A model generated the notes under the pieces. It saw only the letters and a list, made by a program, of their open reading frames with translations. It did not search any database and was not told the DNA's origin. Below, piece by piece: positions 45,261-55,500 of a stretch of 64,000 bases of DNA. Both the position numbers and the translations under genes were made by a program. Origin of the DNA: Flavobacteriales bacterium (lineage in GTDB: Bacteria; Bacteroidota; Bacteroidia; Flavobacteriales_D; Parvicellaceae); NCBI GenBank assembly GCA_025210295.1, contig JAOASC010000033.1:124001-188000 (forward strand). Reading direction: 5' to 3'. Position 1 is the first letter of the stretch; each line of letters starts with the position of its first letter.

Positions 45261-45884
45261 CTAAAGTTGTTTAATAATTTGGTTGGCAACATTAAGATAA
45301 CGCTTTTCCGCAGTAATCGTGCTTGGAGAAGTATAAATTTTACGTTGTGGAACGTAAGTATCAATAACCTCTGCCTCTAAGTTCTTTAACACTTCTTTTA
45401 CCGTCTTCAAACGGGTATGCGAGTGTATACGGTTAGGTAAGATACATAGTTTCAGTTGATGGTTGATAGCCTTGGCTGGCAATAGATCCTTTACCGTTTG
45501 GTACGTGACTAATAAATCATTCTGCGTTAGACTGGTTGTAATGATAACCATGTCGCTTTCCAAGCATAACTCTCTTATTCCTTGATCAGTTGTTTTTCCA
45601 GCACTATCGACAATGATAATATCAAAACTTTTTTTCGCTCTTAAGGCTTTAATTTCATCAGCAATTCTGTGGTCCTCAGAGGCTAAAATAGGAAAGTGTG
45701 TGTCTTCTTTTTCTTTCCTTTTAAAAAGCTCTAACTTTCTTGATGAAATGAGGGTATAGTTCGTATCTGTCTCGACTAATAAAACGGAATATCCAATTTT
45801 ATTCAACGAGGTAGCTAAATTGATGGCATTTGTTGTCTTTCCAGATCCACCTTTTCTACTTATAAAAGAAATTACTTTTGTCAT
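45261..45884 (-). CDS. ParA/MinD-family ATPase
   Basis: 207 residues from the ATG at 45884, which places the deviant Walker A box at residues 11-18 (KGGSGKTT, signature Lys 11). Walker B-like FDIIIVDSAGKTTDQG and the following MVIITTSLTQNDL complete the ATPase. Length and motifs fit the short ParA/McdA/Soj group that positions DNA or protein cargo on the nucleoid or membrane. No ParB, parS or replication gene is visible. It heads an operon with a small protein, a GldM-domain-like protein and an exported protein. A -7 element (TATGTTTG) at 45926-45933 overlaps the ATG at 45932, arguing against that longer start. Confidence 0.88.
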   Translation of the reverse strand: MTKVISFISRKGGSGKTTNAINLATSLNKIGYSVLLVETDTNYTLISSRKLELFKRKEKEDTHFPILASEDHRIADEIKALRAKKSFDIIIVDSAGKTTDQGIRELCLESDMVIITTSLTQNDLLVTYQTVKDLLPAKAINHQLKLCILPNRIHSHTRLKTVKEVLKNLEAEVIDTYVPQRKIYTSPSTITAEKRYLNVANQIIKQL

Positions 45885-45925
45885 TCTAAAATCTATTTTT
45901 TCAATGGAGGTTGTGAACCAACTAT

Positions 45926-45933
45926 CAAACATA
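45926..45933 (-). promoter_or_regulatory. -7 element upstream of the ParA operon
   Basis: TATGTTTG on the minus strand gives a start near 45920 and a leader of about 35 bases to the parA ATG at 45884. No clear TTG at the -33 distance; metF lies just upstream on the same strand and may contribute read-through. Confidence 0.35.
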
Positions 45934-45953
45934 ACTAATTTTTTCGTTTTTTA

Positions 45954-46904
45954 TTAAAAGACCTCACTAGCAATAGCTTTTACAGCTTCTCCTTTTCCCA
46001 TTGTGTAAAAATGTAATACCGGAACATTGTGCTTAACCAATTCTTGAGCTTGTTTTATTCCCCATTCTATTCCTACTTGTTTTACTTGCTCATTGGTCGT
46101 GCATTTTTCTAATTCGTTAGAGAGGTCAATAGGTAAGTCGACGTTAAAAAACTTAGGTAGAAAAGAGATGTGTCTCATATTCGTGATAGGTTTTAACCCT
46201 GGGATAATAGGAACATTAATACCAATGTTTCTGCATTTGTCTACAAAGTCAAAGTATTTTTGGTTATCAAAAAACAGTTGAGTGACAATAAACTCAGCCC
46301 CAGCATCTACCTTTTCTTTTAGATGTTTTAAATCAGAAGTTAAGTTCATGGCCTCAAAATGTTTTTCAGGATAACCGGCTGCGCCGATACAAAAATCTGT
46401 AGGTGTATTTTGATTCAGTCCATCTAAGTAGTTCCCCTTGTTGAGGTTACTGATTTGCTCTATTAATTCAACAGCATAGCGATGACCTCCTTTCTCAGGG
46501 TGAAAAGAAGCTTCTGTTTTGATAGGGTCTCCCCTCAAAGCCAAAACATTATCGACGCCCAAAAACTGTAAATCTATCAATGCATTTTCGGTTTCTTCGA
46601 CATTAAACCCTCCACAAATAAGATGAGGTACTGCATCTACTTTATATTTATGCATTAATGCAGCACATATTCCTACCGTACCAGGTCTTTTTCTGATAGA
46701 TATTTTTTTTAACAAACCATCTCCCATGTCTTTGTAAGAATATTCTTCTCTATGATAGGTGACGTTGATAAAAGGAGGCTTAAACTCCATTAAAGGGTCG
46801 ATTCCTTCATACAGAGACTCAATGCCTTTACCTTTTAATGGGGGTATTATTTCAAAAGAAAACAATGTTTTATCTGAGTTTTCTATGTGTTTAGTTATTT
46901 TCAT
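45954..46904 (-). CDS. metF: Methylenetetrahydrofolate reductase
   Basis: 316-residue cytoplasmic flavoenzyme that reduces 5,10-methylene-THF to 5-methyl-THF for methionine synthesis. The start FSFEIIPPLKG, the substrate/FAD residues in NVTYHREEY, NVLALRGDP, GAEFIVTQLFFD and the IPGLKPI loop are all recognisable. Length is usual for bacterial MetF. It lies 69 bp upstream of parA on the same strand. Confidence 0.95.
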   Translation of the reverse strand: MKITKHIENSDKTLFSFEIIPPLKGKGIESLYEGIDPLMEFKPPFINVTYHREEYSYKDMGDGLLKKISIRKRPGTVGICAALMHKYKVDAVPHLICGGFNVEETENALIDLQFLGVDNVLALRGDPIKTEASFHPEKGGHRYAVELIEQISNLNKGNYLDGLNQNTPTDFCIGAAGYPEKHFEAMNLTSDLKHLKEKVDAGAEFIVTQLFFDNQKYFDFVDKCRNIGINVPIIPGLKPITNMRHISFLPKFFNVDLPIDLSNELEKCTTNEQVKQVGIEWGIKQAQELVKHNVPVLHFYTMGKGEAVKAIASEVF

Positions 46905-47029
46905 GGTTAAATTAAAGAAACAAATATACTCTCCATAATTAACTCTACCAAGCTCAATGGAGGTTCATTTAGTATTTGTGAATAGGGTTAGTAATAAGCT
47001 TAGAATATTAAAATCAAACCTCATAATAT

Positions 47030-47060
47030 TTGTTTTATCGGCGATATAACACTACTTTTG
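47030..47060 (+). promoter_or_regulatory. Promoter of the FkbM methyltransferase gene
   Basis: TTG at 47030-47032, 20-base spacer, TACTTTTG at 47053-47060. Both elements and the spacing match the Bacteroidota consensus. The start would be near 47066, about 9 bases before the ATG. Confidence 0.6.
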
Positions 47061-47074
47061 GGGTCTTTTGAGAA

Positions 47075-47791
47075 ATGAAAGAGACGTTAAAAAATATTCT
47101 AAAAAAGTTACCTATAAATGTAACGCGTAATCAAAAATATGATGCGCTTACGCTTAAAATAATGGAAATTGTTTTGGAAGAAAACTCTTCATTTGTAGAT
47201 GTAGGTTGTCATAAGGGAGAGCTATTAGAAGAGGCTTTAAGACTGGCACCTAAAGGAGCTCATTATGCTTTTGAACCTATTCCAGAATTGTATAAAGAGC
47301 TTATTGATTCTCATGGTGATATTGCCGAAATAAAGAACATTGCATTAGGCGATAAAAGAGGGGTGTCAACATTTAATTTTGTAAAATCTAACCCAGCATA
47401 TAGCGGAATAAAAAAACGCGCTTATCCCAAAAAAGAAACAATCGAAGAAATTGAAGTGAAGTTGGATACGATGGATAATCAATTGAGATTAGCTGAGCGA
47501 ATTAACTTAATAAAAATTGATGTCGAAGGTGGAGAAATGGGAGTCCTTAAGGGTGCTGTAAATATTTTAAAGAAGTGGAGTCCTGTTGTTATTTTTGAAC
47601 ATGGGATAGGAGCTTCAGATTATTATGGTACAACACCTGAAGAAATGTGGGAGTTCTTGAATGAAAATGATTATTGTATCTATAGTTTAAGAGGGTTTGT
47701 AGCGAATAAAACGAACTTAACAATTGAGCAATTTATCAACCTTTTCGAGACCAATAAAGAATATTATTTTATAGCTAAGGCTAAGGTGTAA
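47075..47791 (+). CDS. FkbM family methyltransferase
   Basis: 238-residue SAM-dependent methyltransferase. The SAM-binding motif is FVDVGCHKGE (about residues 42-51), followed by YAFEPIPELY. The FkbM-specific IKIDVEGGEMGVLKGA lies near residue 155 and PVVIFEHG follows. FkbM enzymes methylate hydroxyl groups on polyketides, sugars or other metabolites, so the substrate cannot be named. Single gene with its own promoter. Confidence 0.88.
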   Translation: MKETLKNILKKLPINVTRNQKYDALTLKIMEIVLEENSSFVDVGCHKGELLEEALRLAPKGAHYAFEPIPELYKELIDSHGDIAEIKNIALGDKRGVSTFNFVKSNPAYSGIKKRAYPKKETIEEIEVKLDTMDNQLRLAERINLIKIDVEGGEMGVLKGAVNILKKWSPVVIFEHGIGASDYYGTTPEEMWEFLNENDYCIYSLRGFVANKTNLTIEQFINLFETNKEYYFIAKAKV

Positions 47792-49249
47792 TTATCTTAA
47801 TACAACTATTTTTTTTACAATAACGTTGTTTCCTGCTTTTATTTTTAAGAGGTACTGCCCGTTTTTAATGTGTTGTGGAAGGGAGATTGGTTGTTGAGCT
47901 GAATAATTGGAAGAGTATACTTCTTTTCCAATTAAACTATACATTTCAATATTGCCGTTTGGGGCCTCAGGGAAAACGATCGAAAACTCTCCTTTTACGG
48001 GATTAGGATATACCATTAAACTCGTTTCTTGTTCTTTTTCGGTTACAGCTGTATAGCATTTTCTAGGAACAGCTTTTAATGTCGTGTTTTGAGGGTTATG
48101 AACATTAACAGAACGAATTCTCATTAAGTAAGCATCGGCATACCCATGGGTTTGAGAATTTGCTATACCTGCTATATAGATGGTGGTATCATTTTCTTTA
48201 ACCATTGCTGTAGGTATATCGTCATGTCCTCCATCATATATATAGCCATTGAGCCAGTGACCGAGTGAATTGGTAAACATAATCATTGTTGATTTCACAC
48301 CAGGACCACCATAGGATTCTGTATAGGAAGCCACAATTAGATCTCCATTTTGAAGTTCAACCAAATCGATTCCACGATCGTTATATGTACCAATGCTAGT
48401 TTGTACTTGGTGTAGTTCTGACCAAACGAAATTACCAGCACTATCTACTTTGAAAAGCATATAGTCTTCACTTGTAGAAACATAACTAGATGTTGTTCCA
48501 AAACCTACAATACCTCCATCTTGTGTTTTGATAATACTGTTACAAAAATCGTCATTTACACCTCCTATTTTCTTAGACCACAAGGTGTCTCCTGAGTTAA
48601 TGTTTAAGCTGAGTAATAATATTTCTTTCCCCAACCCATCAACTTCACTATATCCTGTTGCGATAAAAATAGAATCGTTATAGGAGATTAATTTGTTCAA
48701 TTGTTGGTTGTTGGGAGCGTTTAGTGTTGTAGTCCAAATCGTATCTAAGTTATGATCTGTTTTAAATATAAAAGCATCATAATTCTCGCCATTGTGTGTT
48801 TTTCCAACTCCCAAGACATTATTTCCAGCCGTAGTGATGTCATAACAAAAATTCCAGTTAGCTATAGCTAATGTTTTCTCGGTAATGATGTTGAGTTGTG
48901 TATCCATTTTAGTTAAGAGTACATCATAGTCATTATTTTGGTCAGTATAACCTCCAGTAAAGAGCTGACCATTGTTATTGGTGGATACCGCTTCAATAAT
49001 TTCAATAGCTTCACCGCCAATCAGAACACGCTGATATAAAGAATCCCCTTTGTATTTGATCACAAAACCATCATTCGATTCACATTCATTAGTATGGCCA
49101 GCTAGGTATAAGTATCCATCTAAAGTGTCAATAGCGGTAGCAGATTCGTTACTTTCGTTTCCTATTATCGTATAGTCAACAATAGATGTTTGACCAATAC
49201 TGAAGAAAAAAGAGAATATTGTTAATACGAGTATTATGTGTTTTTTCAT
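47792..49249 (-). CDS. T9SS type A secreted protein with repeated blade-like strands
   Basis: 485 residues with a signal peptide (to IGQ, residue 20). The central part has repeated segments of about 50 residues with the pattern GGxxDD/DGxxxxK (for example TQDGGIVGFGTTSS, SNDGFVIKYKGD, YVAGxxN), which read as beta-propeller-type blades. The type A sorting domain covers about 410-485: MVYPNPVKGEFSIVF and NGQYLLKIKAGNN. Its start overlaps the DUF5723-like barrel gene by 4 bp. Surface role unknown. Confidence 0.85.
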   Translation of the reverse strand: MKKHIILVLTIFSFFFSIGQTSIVDYTIIGNESNESATAIDTLDGYLYLAGHTNECESNDGFVIKYKGDSLYQRVLIGGEAIEIIEAVSTNNNGQLFTGGYTDQNNDYDVLLTKMDTQLNIITEKTLAIANWNFCYDITTAGNNVLGVGKTHNGENYDAFIFKTDHNLDTIWTTTLNAPNNQQLNKLISYNDSIFIATGYSEVDGLGKEILLLSLNINSGDTLWSKKIGGVNDDFCNSIIKTQDGGIVGFGTTSSYVSTSEDYMLFKVDSAGNFVWSELHQVQTSIGTYNDRGIDLVELQNGDLIVASYTESYGGPGVKSTMIMFTNSLGHWLNGYIYDGGHDDIPTAMVKENDTTIYIAGIANSQTHGYADAYLMRIRSVNVHNPQNTTLKAVPRKCYTAVTEKEQETSLMVYPNPVKGEFSIVFPEAPNGNIEMYSLIGKEVYSSNYSAQQPISLPQHIKNGQYLLKIKAGNNVIVKKIVVLR

Positions 49250-50475
49250 AATTGATATGCTATTGATAGACCAAGAGATTTTCCATAAGCGCTATTAGAG
49301 AAAAAGCCGAGCACATTGTTAGAAGTTACTCCTATTCTCGTATTGTTTAAAGCAAATTGTGTAGCAATTCCCCATTGAAAATTTCCATACCCTCCATGGC
49401 TAATATAGGTTGATGTGTTGATGTTGTTATTAATTTTGAAGTTTCCTCCTGCATATAAGAAAGCTTTGTAGGCGCTTTGAATTTTATATCTGAACCCATA
49501 AATAAGCTCTATACGTTTTTGATAGGTAGGAAGCTGGTAAAAATAGATCTCGAAAGGAAGGATTGAAGTCGTGTTAGAAATTTCGGTTTGTACCCCTAAA
49601 GAATCTTCTATCGCATCGGGTGCTAGTAGATCTGTACTGATATTGGATAGGTTGTTAACCGCTATTCCATCATAGGTGTATGTTTCTTTCGAGGAAATTT
49701 GATAGGTGTTTTGTTGAATTAAAAAACCAACATTTTTAACTCCAACAATAATTTTAGGAGTGTTTAGACCTTCTTTTAGTTGAAAAACAGTTTCTAAATC
49801 AACTCCAATACCAATGGCATTGTTTGAAAAAAGATGAATGTTTTTATTCGTGTCTACAGCAAAGTAGTTTCCCTCAATATCAATGGAGAGTTCACCTCCT
49901 GTTGAGTCTGTAAAAAATAATCCTTTTGTAATTTCAGCACCAGAATTATTATTAAAAGAAGATAATGTTAATCCAATTTTTAGTTGATTTTTCTTATTTA
50001 AACCAAAAGAAAAAGAATTCATATCTCTAAGGTAGTAGGCTGATGGAGATAAAACAGAAGTGTCGCCCATTAACTCTTTGTTTCCAAAAAATAAAAGTTG
50101 ATAGAGGTCTTGAGTAAATTGCGTTCCTAAGTTATAGTTGTAGGATAGGGAGGTATAAAATCCCCAATCTTTGATGAGGTGACTGTTAGCGTTAGCATAC
50201 TGAAGAGTTGTATTAAACTCTCCCCCAAGATGATTGAGTCTTTTTGCTTTTTCTAAGCTTTGCTTTTTTTCACTGTCACCAATAAAACCACCATATATAA
50301 ATTTATTTATGGTACCGTTGTTAAAAATAGAAGAACTGTAATACCCTTCTGACTCTAAACTCAAGAACACACTATTACTATCTAATTTTATAGTCCTTGC
50401 GACACTATTTCCTAATTGTTGCCCAACTGCGGAACAATAAATAGAGAATAAAAGGATGCTGTATAATAATTTCAT
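49246..50475 (-). CDS. DUF5723-like outer-membrane barrel
   Basis: 409 residues with a signal peptide ending VGQ (18). The sequence consists of long alternating strands (FYTSLSYNYNLGTQF, LKIGLTLSSFN, IGVTSNNVLGF) and ends in a strand typical of outer-membrane barrels (SLGLSIAYQL). The overall type matches DUF5723, a Bacteroidota barrel family. It lies 4 bp over the T9SS gene and directly next to the lipoprotein gene. The transport or assembly role is unknown. Confidence 0.75.
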   Translation of the reverse strand: MKLLYSILLFSIYCSAVGQQLGNSVARTIKLDSNSVFLSLESEGYYSSSIFNNGTINKFIYGGFIGDSEKKQSLEKAKRLNHLGGEFNTTLQYANANSHLIKDWGFYTSLSYNYNLGTQFTQDLYQLLFFGNKELMGDTSVLSPSAYYLRDMNSFSFGLNKKNQLKIGLTLSSFNNNSGAEITKGLFFTDSTGGELSIDIEGNYFAVDTNKNIHLFSNNAIGIGVDLETVFQLKEGLNTPKIIVGVKNVGFLIQQNTYQISSKETYTYDGIAVNNLSNISTDLLAPDAIEDSLGVQTEISNTTSILPFEIYFYQLPTYQKRIELIYGFRYKIQSAYKAFLYAGGNFKINNNINTSTYISHGGYGNFQWGIATQFALNNTRIGVTSNNVLGFFSNSAYGKSLGLSIAYQL

Positions 50476-52044
50476 TTATTGGATTTTGTTCTGGTATGTA
50501 AAGTCAGCAATGGACTTAAATTTTATTCGGTAAAAGTCATAAATGTTAAGTGGGCTATAACCATCGGGACTATCAAAAGTAAGATGAAGAATAAGCTGAT
50601 GATCTTGTTTTAGCAATTCAATTGCAGCTTCATTTAAGATGACTTCACAGTTAGAGGTGGTTGATTGTTCAACGATACCCGAGTTGTTGACAATACCCGA
50701 TTCGATTATATTGTTAGAAAATAGCTCTATGTTATTGGCGTTGTTTTTTAGCGACAATGTAGCCTCAAGTGGAAATCCGTTCTCTATTTCAAACAAAAGT
50801 TTCCCTTTTATGACTTGTTCAAGATGCGCTGTGTTGATTGTAATAGTGTCTACTAATATTAATTCATTGGCAATAAAAGACAAAGGCATATCTATCCCCA
50901 TGTTGATTTCAAAAGGGGCGTCATATCTAATAAAATCATGATGTCCAGAAATATTGCCTAGTGGGTTGAGTTCTAAATCTAAACTATATAAAATAGAATC
51001 AGGTAAGTTTTCAATCCATTGCTCTATGTTAGAGTTGTTGGAGTTTAAATTGGTAGAAAAAACAAAAGGCGTAATGTCGTTTCCGTTCTTTTGAGCTCTA
51101 TTTAAGTGGTTTTCGCTTCCAATGATGGCATGAGAAAGCGGAATGTTTGCGGTTGAGCTCATAGAATTTAAGTTACCAATAGAAAACTTTGCATCAGCAC
51201 CAATGCCATTAATGATTTCTAAGTCGATATCAACCTGGGCTAAATCTACAGAGCCACCTATGATGTTTTGCATTTGTTGCAATTCATTTTTGTTGTTAGC
51301 AATTGTTGTAAGTTGATTGCCAAAGTAGCCTTCTGCATATTCTATTTGGAGGTTTGAAATCGTGTTGGTAATTAATACAGAATCTTGGTTGGTTATCGTT
51401 AAATTACCATTGTGGTTTTCAGATAACTTTATTTGTATCAATGTACTTAATGTGTTATATGTATTTTGGTTAGTGCCAGTTAAGTCGATGGTGTACCCTG
51501 CCAAACTGAAACTCCCGGTTAATAGAGAAGAACTGTTGTTTGCAGCAGGAACAGTTACAGTTTTGATAAAGCTTTCTCCAAAACTGTTTGTTGCATTTGC
51601 TATGCTATAATCATAAATAACATCACCAGAAATATTACTACTAATTGTATAGTGTAAAGTTCCTCCTTTAATTTTTACCTGAGTTAATTCAACATCATTG
51701 ATGTTCAGGGAAATGTTTTCGGGTTCAGAAACAAAAGTTTGACCTGGAGCACAATTAATTCCTGCAGAGAAAGGGATTGTATATGCGTTTTCTATAGTAG
51801 TGTCTGGTAATTTTACTAGTGAATCAAAGTTGAGTTGGTAAATATTAGTTGAAAAGTTAAGTTGGATAGATTGGTCAGGGTTACTCTGAATAACAGAATC
51901 TGCTAATAAATCTGTAATGCTTAAGTCTCCATAAAAAACTGGAGCAACAATATCGGTGTTCCAACTAAGGGGGCTTCTTTCCTTTTTACAAGAAAAAAAC
52001 TGTATTAAAATAATGAAAGAAAATATTTTTGTTAAAAAGTTCAT
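50476..52044 (-). CDS. Large lipoprotein of the DUF5723 set, function unknown
   Basis: 522-residue predicted lipoprotein (lipobox FFSC, Cys near 19). It starts with SWNTDIVAPVFYGDLSITDLL and consists of repeated beta strands throughout, without a known enzymatic motif. It directly precedes the DUF5723-like gene (no gap) and leads a three-gene set. The fixed order suggests a lipoprotein-barrel pair that handles the secreted partner; that is inference. Confidence 0.72.
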   Translation of the reverse strand: MNFLTKIFSFIILIQFFSCKKERSPLSWNTDIVAPVFYGDLSITDLLADSVIQSNPDQSIQLNFSTNIYQLNFDSLVKLPDTTIENAYTIPFSAGINCAPGQTFVSEPENISLNINDVELTQVKIKGGTLHYTISSNISGDVIYDYSIANATNSFGESFIKTVTVPAANNSSSLLTGSFSLAGYTIDLTGTNQNTYNTLSTLIQIKLSENHNGNLTITNQDSVLITNTISNLQIEYAEGYFGNQLTTIANNKNELQQMQNIIGGSVDLAQVDIDLEIINGIGADAKFSIGNLNSMSSTANIPLSHAIIGSENHLNRAQKNGNDITPFVFSTNLNSNNSNIEQWIENLPDSILYSLDLELNPLGNISGHHDFIRYDAPFEINMGIDMPLSFIANELILVDTITINTAHLEQVIKGKLLFEIENGFPLEATLSLKNNANNIELFSNNIIESGIVNNSGIVEQSTTSNCEVILNEAAIELLKQDHQLILHLTFDSPDGYSPLNIYDFYRIKFKSIADFTYQNKIQ

Positions 52045-52073
52045 AACTAGAAATCAAATGTAGTTAAATCATT

Positions 52074-52081
52074 TAAATTTG
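52074..52081 (+). promoter_or_regulatory. -7 element for the 52105 membrane protein
   Basis: TAAATTTG, a TAnnTTTG match, giving a leader of about 18 bases before the ATG at 52105. No TTG at the expected distance. Confidence 0.3.
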
Positions 52082-52104
52082 AAATAGAATTTTTGTGATT
52101 CACA

Positions 52105-52542
52105 ATGAAAAAAAGTAACATAATAAGGTTAATTACTGGAGCTATTATTGGGGCTTCCTTTATGTTGTTGCTATTTTATATTTGGCATGGGGTTGTTTTA
52201 AATGACTTAAGTTTTTTACAATATGACCAAAATATTTTTATTGGGTTGCTTAGTTTGGTGTATTTATCTATAGCTTTTGCCCTGTCATTTGTGATTGCAG
52301 TATATAATCCAGAACAAAATCGTTTCTTTAAACACCTTAGTATTGGCGTTTTTATGGGTTTTTTAATTTACCTAATTGTTTTTGTCTTAGGTATTTCGTT
52401 TAATGGAGGAGGAATAGAACACATTGTACTAGATCTTTCTTGGCAAATGCTAGAGCAAATGTTAGGAAGCGGAGTTGTATCGATTTATTATTTAGTTTCA
52501 TATAGATTAGATAAGTTAAGGAAGATGGAATCTTTTGATTAG
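52105..52542 (+). CDS. Four-helix membrane protein, function unknown
   Basis: 145 residues with four predicted membrane segments (about 8-28, 43-65, 78-98, 112-132) and a Lys-rich start. No named family recognised. It lies between the divergent lipoprotein and GH18 genes and is followed after 54 bp by the GH18 gene on the same strand. Confidence 0.6.
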   Translation: MKKSNIIRLITGAIIGASFMLLLFYIWHGVVLNDLSFLQYDQNIFIGLLSLVYLSIAFALSFVIAVYNPEQNRFFKHLSIGVFMGFLIYLIVFVLGISFNGGGIEHIVLDLSWQMLEQMLGSGVVSIYYLVSYRLDKLRKMESFD

Positions 52543-52596
52543 TCTATTTTTTTAGTTGTTAAAAAATTGTAAATTGGCTTTTTAAAATAGTTTGAA

Positions 52597-55500
52597 ATGA
52601 CCAAGTTTAGTCTGATTTTTGCATTGCTACTTCCCGTTTTTTTATTTTCTCAAAGTATTCACCAACAACAATCTAGTTATTATTCTTCTGTGGGTAAAAC
52701 TTGCGATTGGTATGAAAATAACACTGTTGCAGCTGCGCCAATTGCTAGAGCAAAGTCGAGTTGTAATCTGAATAAAATAGTTTATGGGTGGCATCCATAT
52801 TGGATGGGGAATTCTTATCAAAATTATGATTGGGATTTATTGAGTCATTTTTCTTTTTTCTCTTATGAGGTTAATGCATCTTCTGGTAATGCTAATTCTA
52901 CTCATGGATTTGCTACATCTTCAGCTGTTACTGCAGCAATCAATAGTGGAAATACAAAAGTTACCTTATGTGTCACCTTGTTTAATGATCATAATACCTT
53001 TTTAAATAGTTCAAGCTCAAAGCAAACATTAATCACTAATTTAATTAATTTGATACAAAACAGAGGAGCTCATGGTGTTAATATTGATTTTGAAGGACTA
53101 CCATCTAATCAGAAAACAAATTTTGCCAACTTTATGGTTGATCTAGCGAATCAGATGCATGCCGCTGTTCCTAATTCTCATGTGAGTACTGTTTTATATG
53201 CTGTCGATTGGAATGATGTATTTGATTTTTCTATTATGAATGCAGCAGTAGATCATTATATCATTATGGGATATGATTACTATTGGAGTGGTAGTAATAC
53301 GACTGGACCGAATGATCCTTTGTTTCACTTTGGTTCCAATTACAATTATACACTATCAAAATCGGTGACTTACTATTTAGATAAAGGATGCCCAAAGAAT
53401 AAATTGGTATTAGGATTGCCGTATTATGGTAGGCAATGGAGTACAACTAGTACTAATGTTCCTGCAAGTACTGTAGGGTCAGGGACTCCTGTTTTGTATA
53501 AGGATTTGATGACGAATTCAAGTGGCAATTATTCGGTAGGAAACCATCAATATGACAACGATAGTTATACAGATATTTATGTGTTTAATAGTGGAGGTAC
53601 AAAACAATGTTTTATCACTAAAGACACTGGAATGAGAAAAAGATTAGAGTTGATCAATAATACAGGTATTGCGGGAATGGGAATATGGGCGCTAGGCTAT
53701 GATGATGGCTATACTACTTTTTGGTCAGCAATAGAAGATTATCTTACGGATTGCGCTGAACAACCTTGCCCTGGAGAACTACATGATTTTGGAGGGCCAA
53801 CAAGAGATTATTACAATGATGAAGATTATACTTGGACAATTGCGCCTCCAAATGCTGGAAGTATTACCGTTAATTTTTCATCTTTTAGTTTAGAAAACAA
53901 CTTTGATTTTCTGTATGTATACGATGGGCCTAATACGAGCTCTCCGCAAATAGCAGGAAGTCCCTTTACTGGTACATCAATTCCAGCAAGTTTTACCTCT
54001 TCGTTAGGAGCACTAACTTTTAGGTTTACATCAGACGGAGGAAATACAAGTACAGGGTTTAACGGTACCTATACTTGTGCAAATGGAAGTACTGTACCTA
54101 CTACAACGATTAGTTCCAATAACCAATGGAAAACAGCGGATTTTAATACCAGTTTTACAGATCAAGATAATGTAGGGGTAACTGATAGCTTTTACCTTGT
54201 TGCAGATTTTGATGGAGCTGAGTGGAGAGCCAACCCTTTAAAGGGATTCCTTTATGAAAAATTTGACTTAGCAAGCTTACATACTGATTGGACGACTCAT
54301 GTAGGAACATGGAATGTGGTCTCAAACGAATTGAAACAGACAAATGAAACTTCCAGTAATACGAATGTTAGTTTACCTATTAGTCAAGCCAACCAGTATG
54401 AGTATTTATATGAATGGAAAGGAAAAATAGAGGGGACAGGAACAAATAGACGTTTTGGAATGCATTTCTTTTGTGATGATGCCTCCCAAACCAATCGAAA
54501 TAACTCTTATTTGGTTTATTGGTATCCAGATCAGGGAAAGTGCCGTTTACATAAAGCGACCAACAATACTTTAGGTTTTATCACAGAAACAAATGTTAGT
54601 TTTAATGCTGGCTCATGGTATAATTTTAAAGTTTATTACAATCCAACTACAGGTGTTATTAAAGCCTATTTAGATGGTGTTTTAACTTTGTCGTATACCG
54701 ATTCCTCTCCATTGCAATCAGGAAATTCTGTAGCCTTAAGAACAGGAGAAGCTGTTGGTTATTTCGACGATATTAAGGTGTTTAAAAGCAGAGGAAGTAA
54801 TGCTTCCATTACTGTTGGTAGCCCTACCGACGATATTCGATATCAAAACCCTAACCCGTCAACACCTTCTGGAAGAATAGAGTCTATTGTTTTAGATGGA
54901 AATGAGAATTGGTCAACTACTGCTGTACAGTTAGAAAATGTTGATTGGACAGCTCCCAATTCTGTTACCATAAACGATGGGCCAAATGCAGATATCAATA
55001 CATTTAATACTCCTAATCAAATTCAGGCTAATTGGACAGCTTCTTCAGATGGAGAGTCAGGGTTGTTAGAGTATTTATATGCTGTAGGAACTGCTAGTGG
55101 AGGAACTGATGTTGTGAATTGGACAAGTAATGGAACAAATGTTTCGATGACGCATACAGGGCTTACTTTAGTTAATGGAACAACTTATTATGTATCTGTT
55201 AAAGCAGTTAATAATGCTACTTTAGAAACAGCTTTGATTAGTTCTGATGGGCAAACTTTACAGGGGTCTGGAGGAGCTCCTTATGCAGATTTTAGTCATT
55301 CAACAACGGTAATTTGCCCAGGCGATTCGGTTCAGTTTATTAATAATTCTTTAAATGCGACAACATTTTCTTGGTCTTTTGGTCAGGGGAGTCCAGCTAG
55401 TAGTTCATTAGAAAATCCTAGTGTTGTTTTTCCTAACTCGGGAACCTATACGGTATCTTTGGTGGCAATTGGTCCTGGCGGAACAGATATAACCACTCAA

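Noticed and set aside
43694..45884. Plasmid partition locus or integrated plasmid
   Set aside because: No ParB, replication or mobility gene, flanked by housekeeping metF and ordinary envelope genes, with similar base composition.
45261..45932. Longer ParA start at 45932
   Set aside because: The extra 16 residues precede a standard ParA start and the ATG lies within a -7 element, so it would not be in the transcript.
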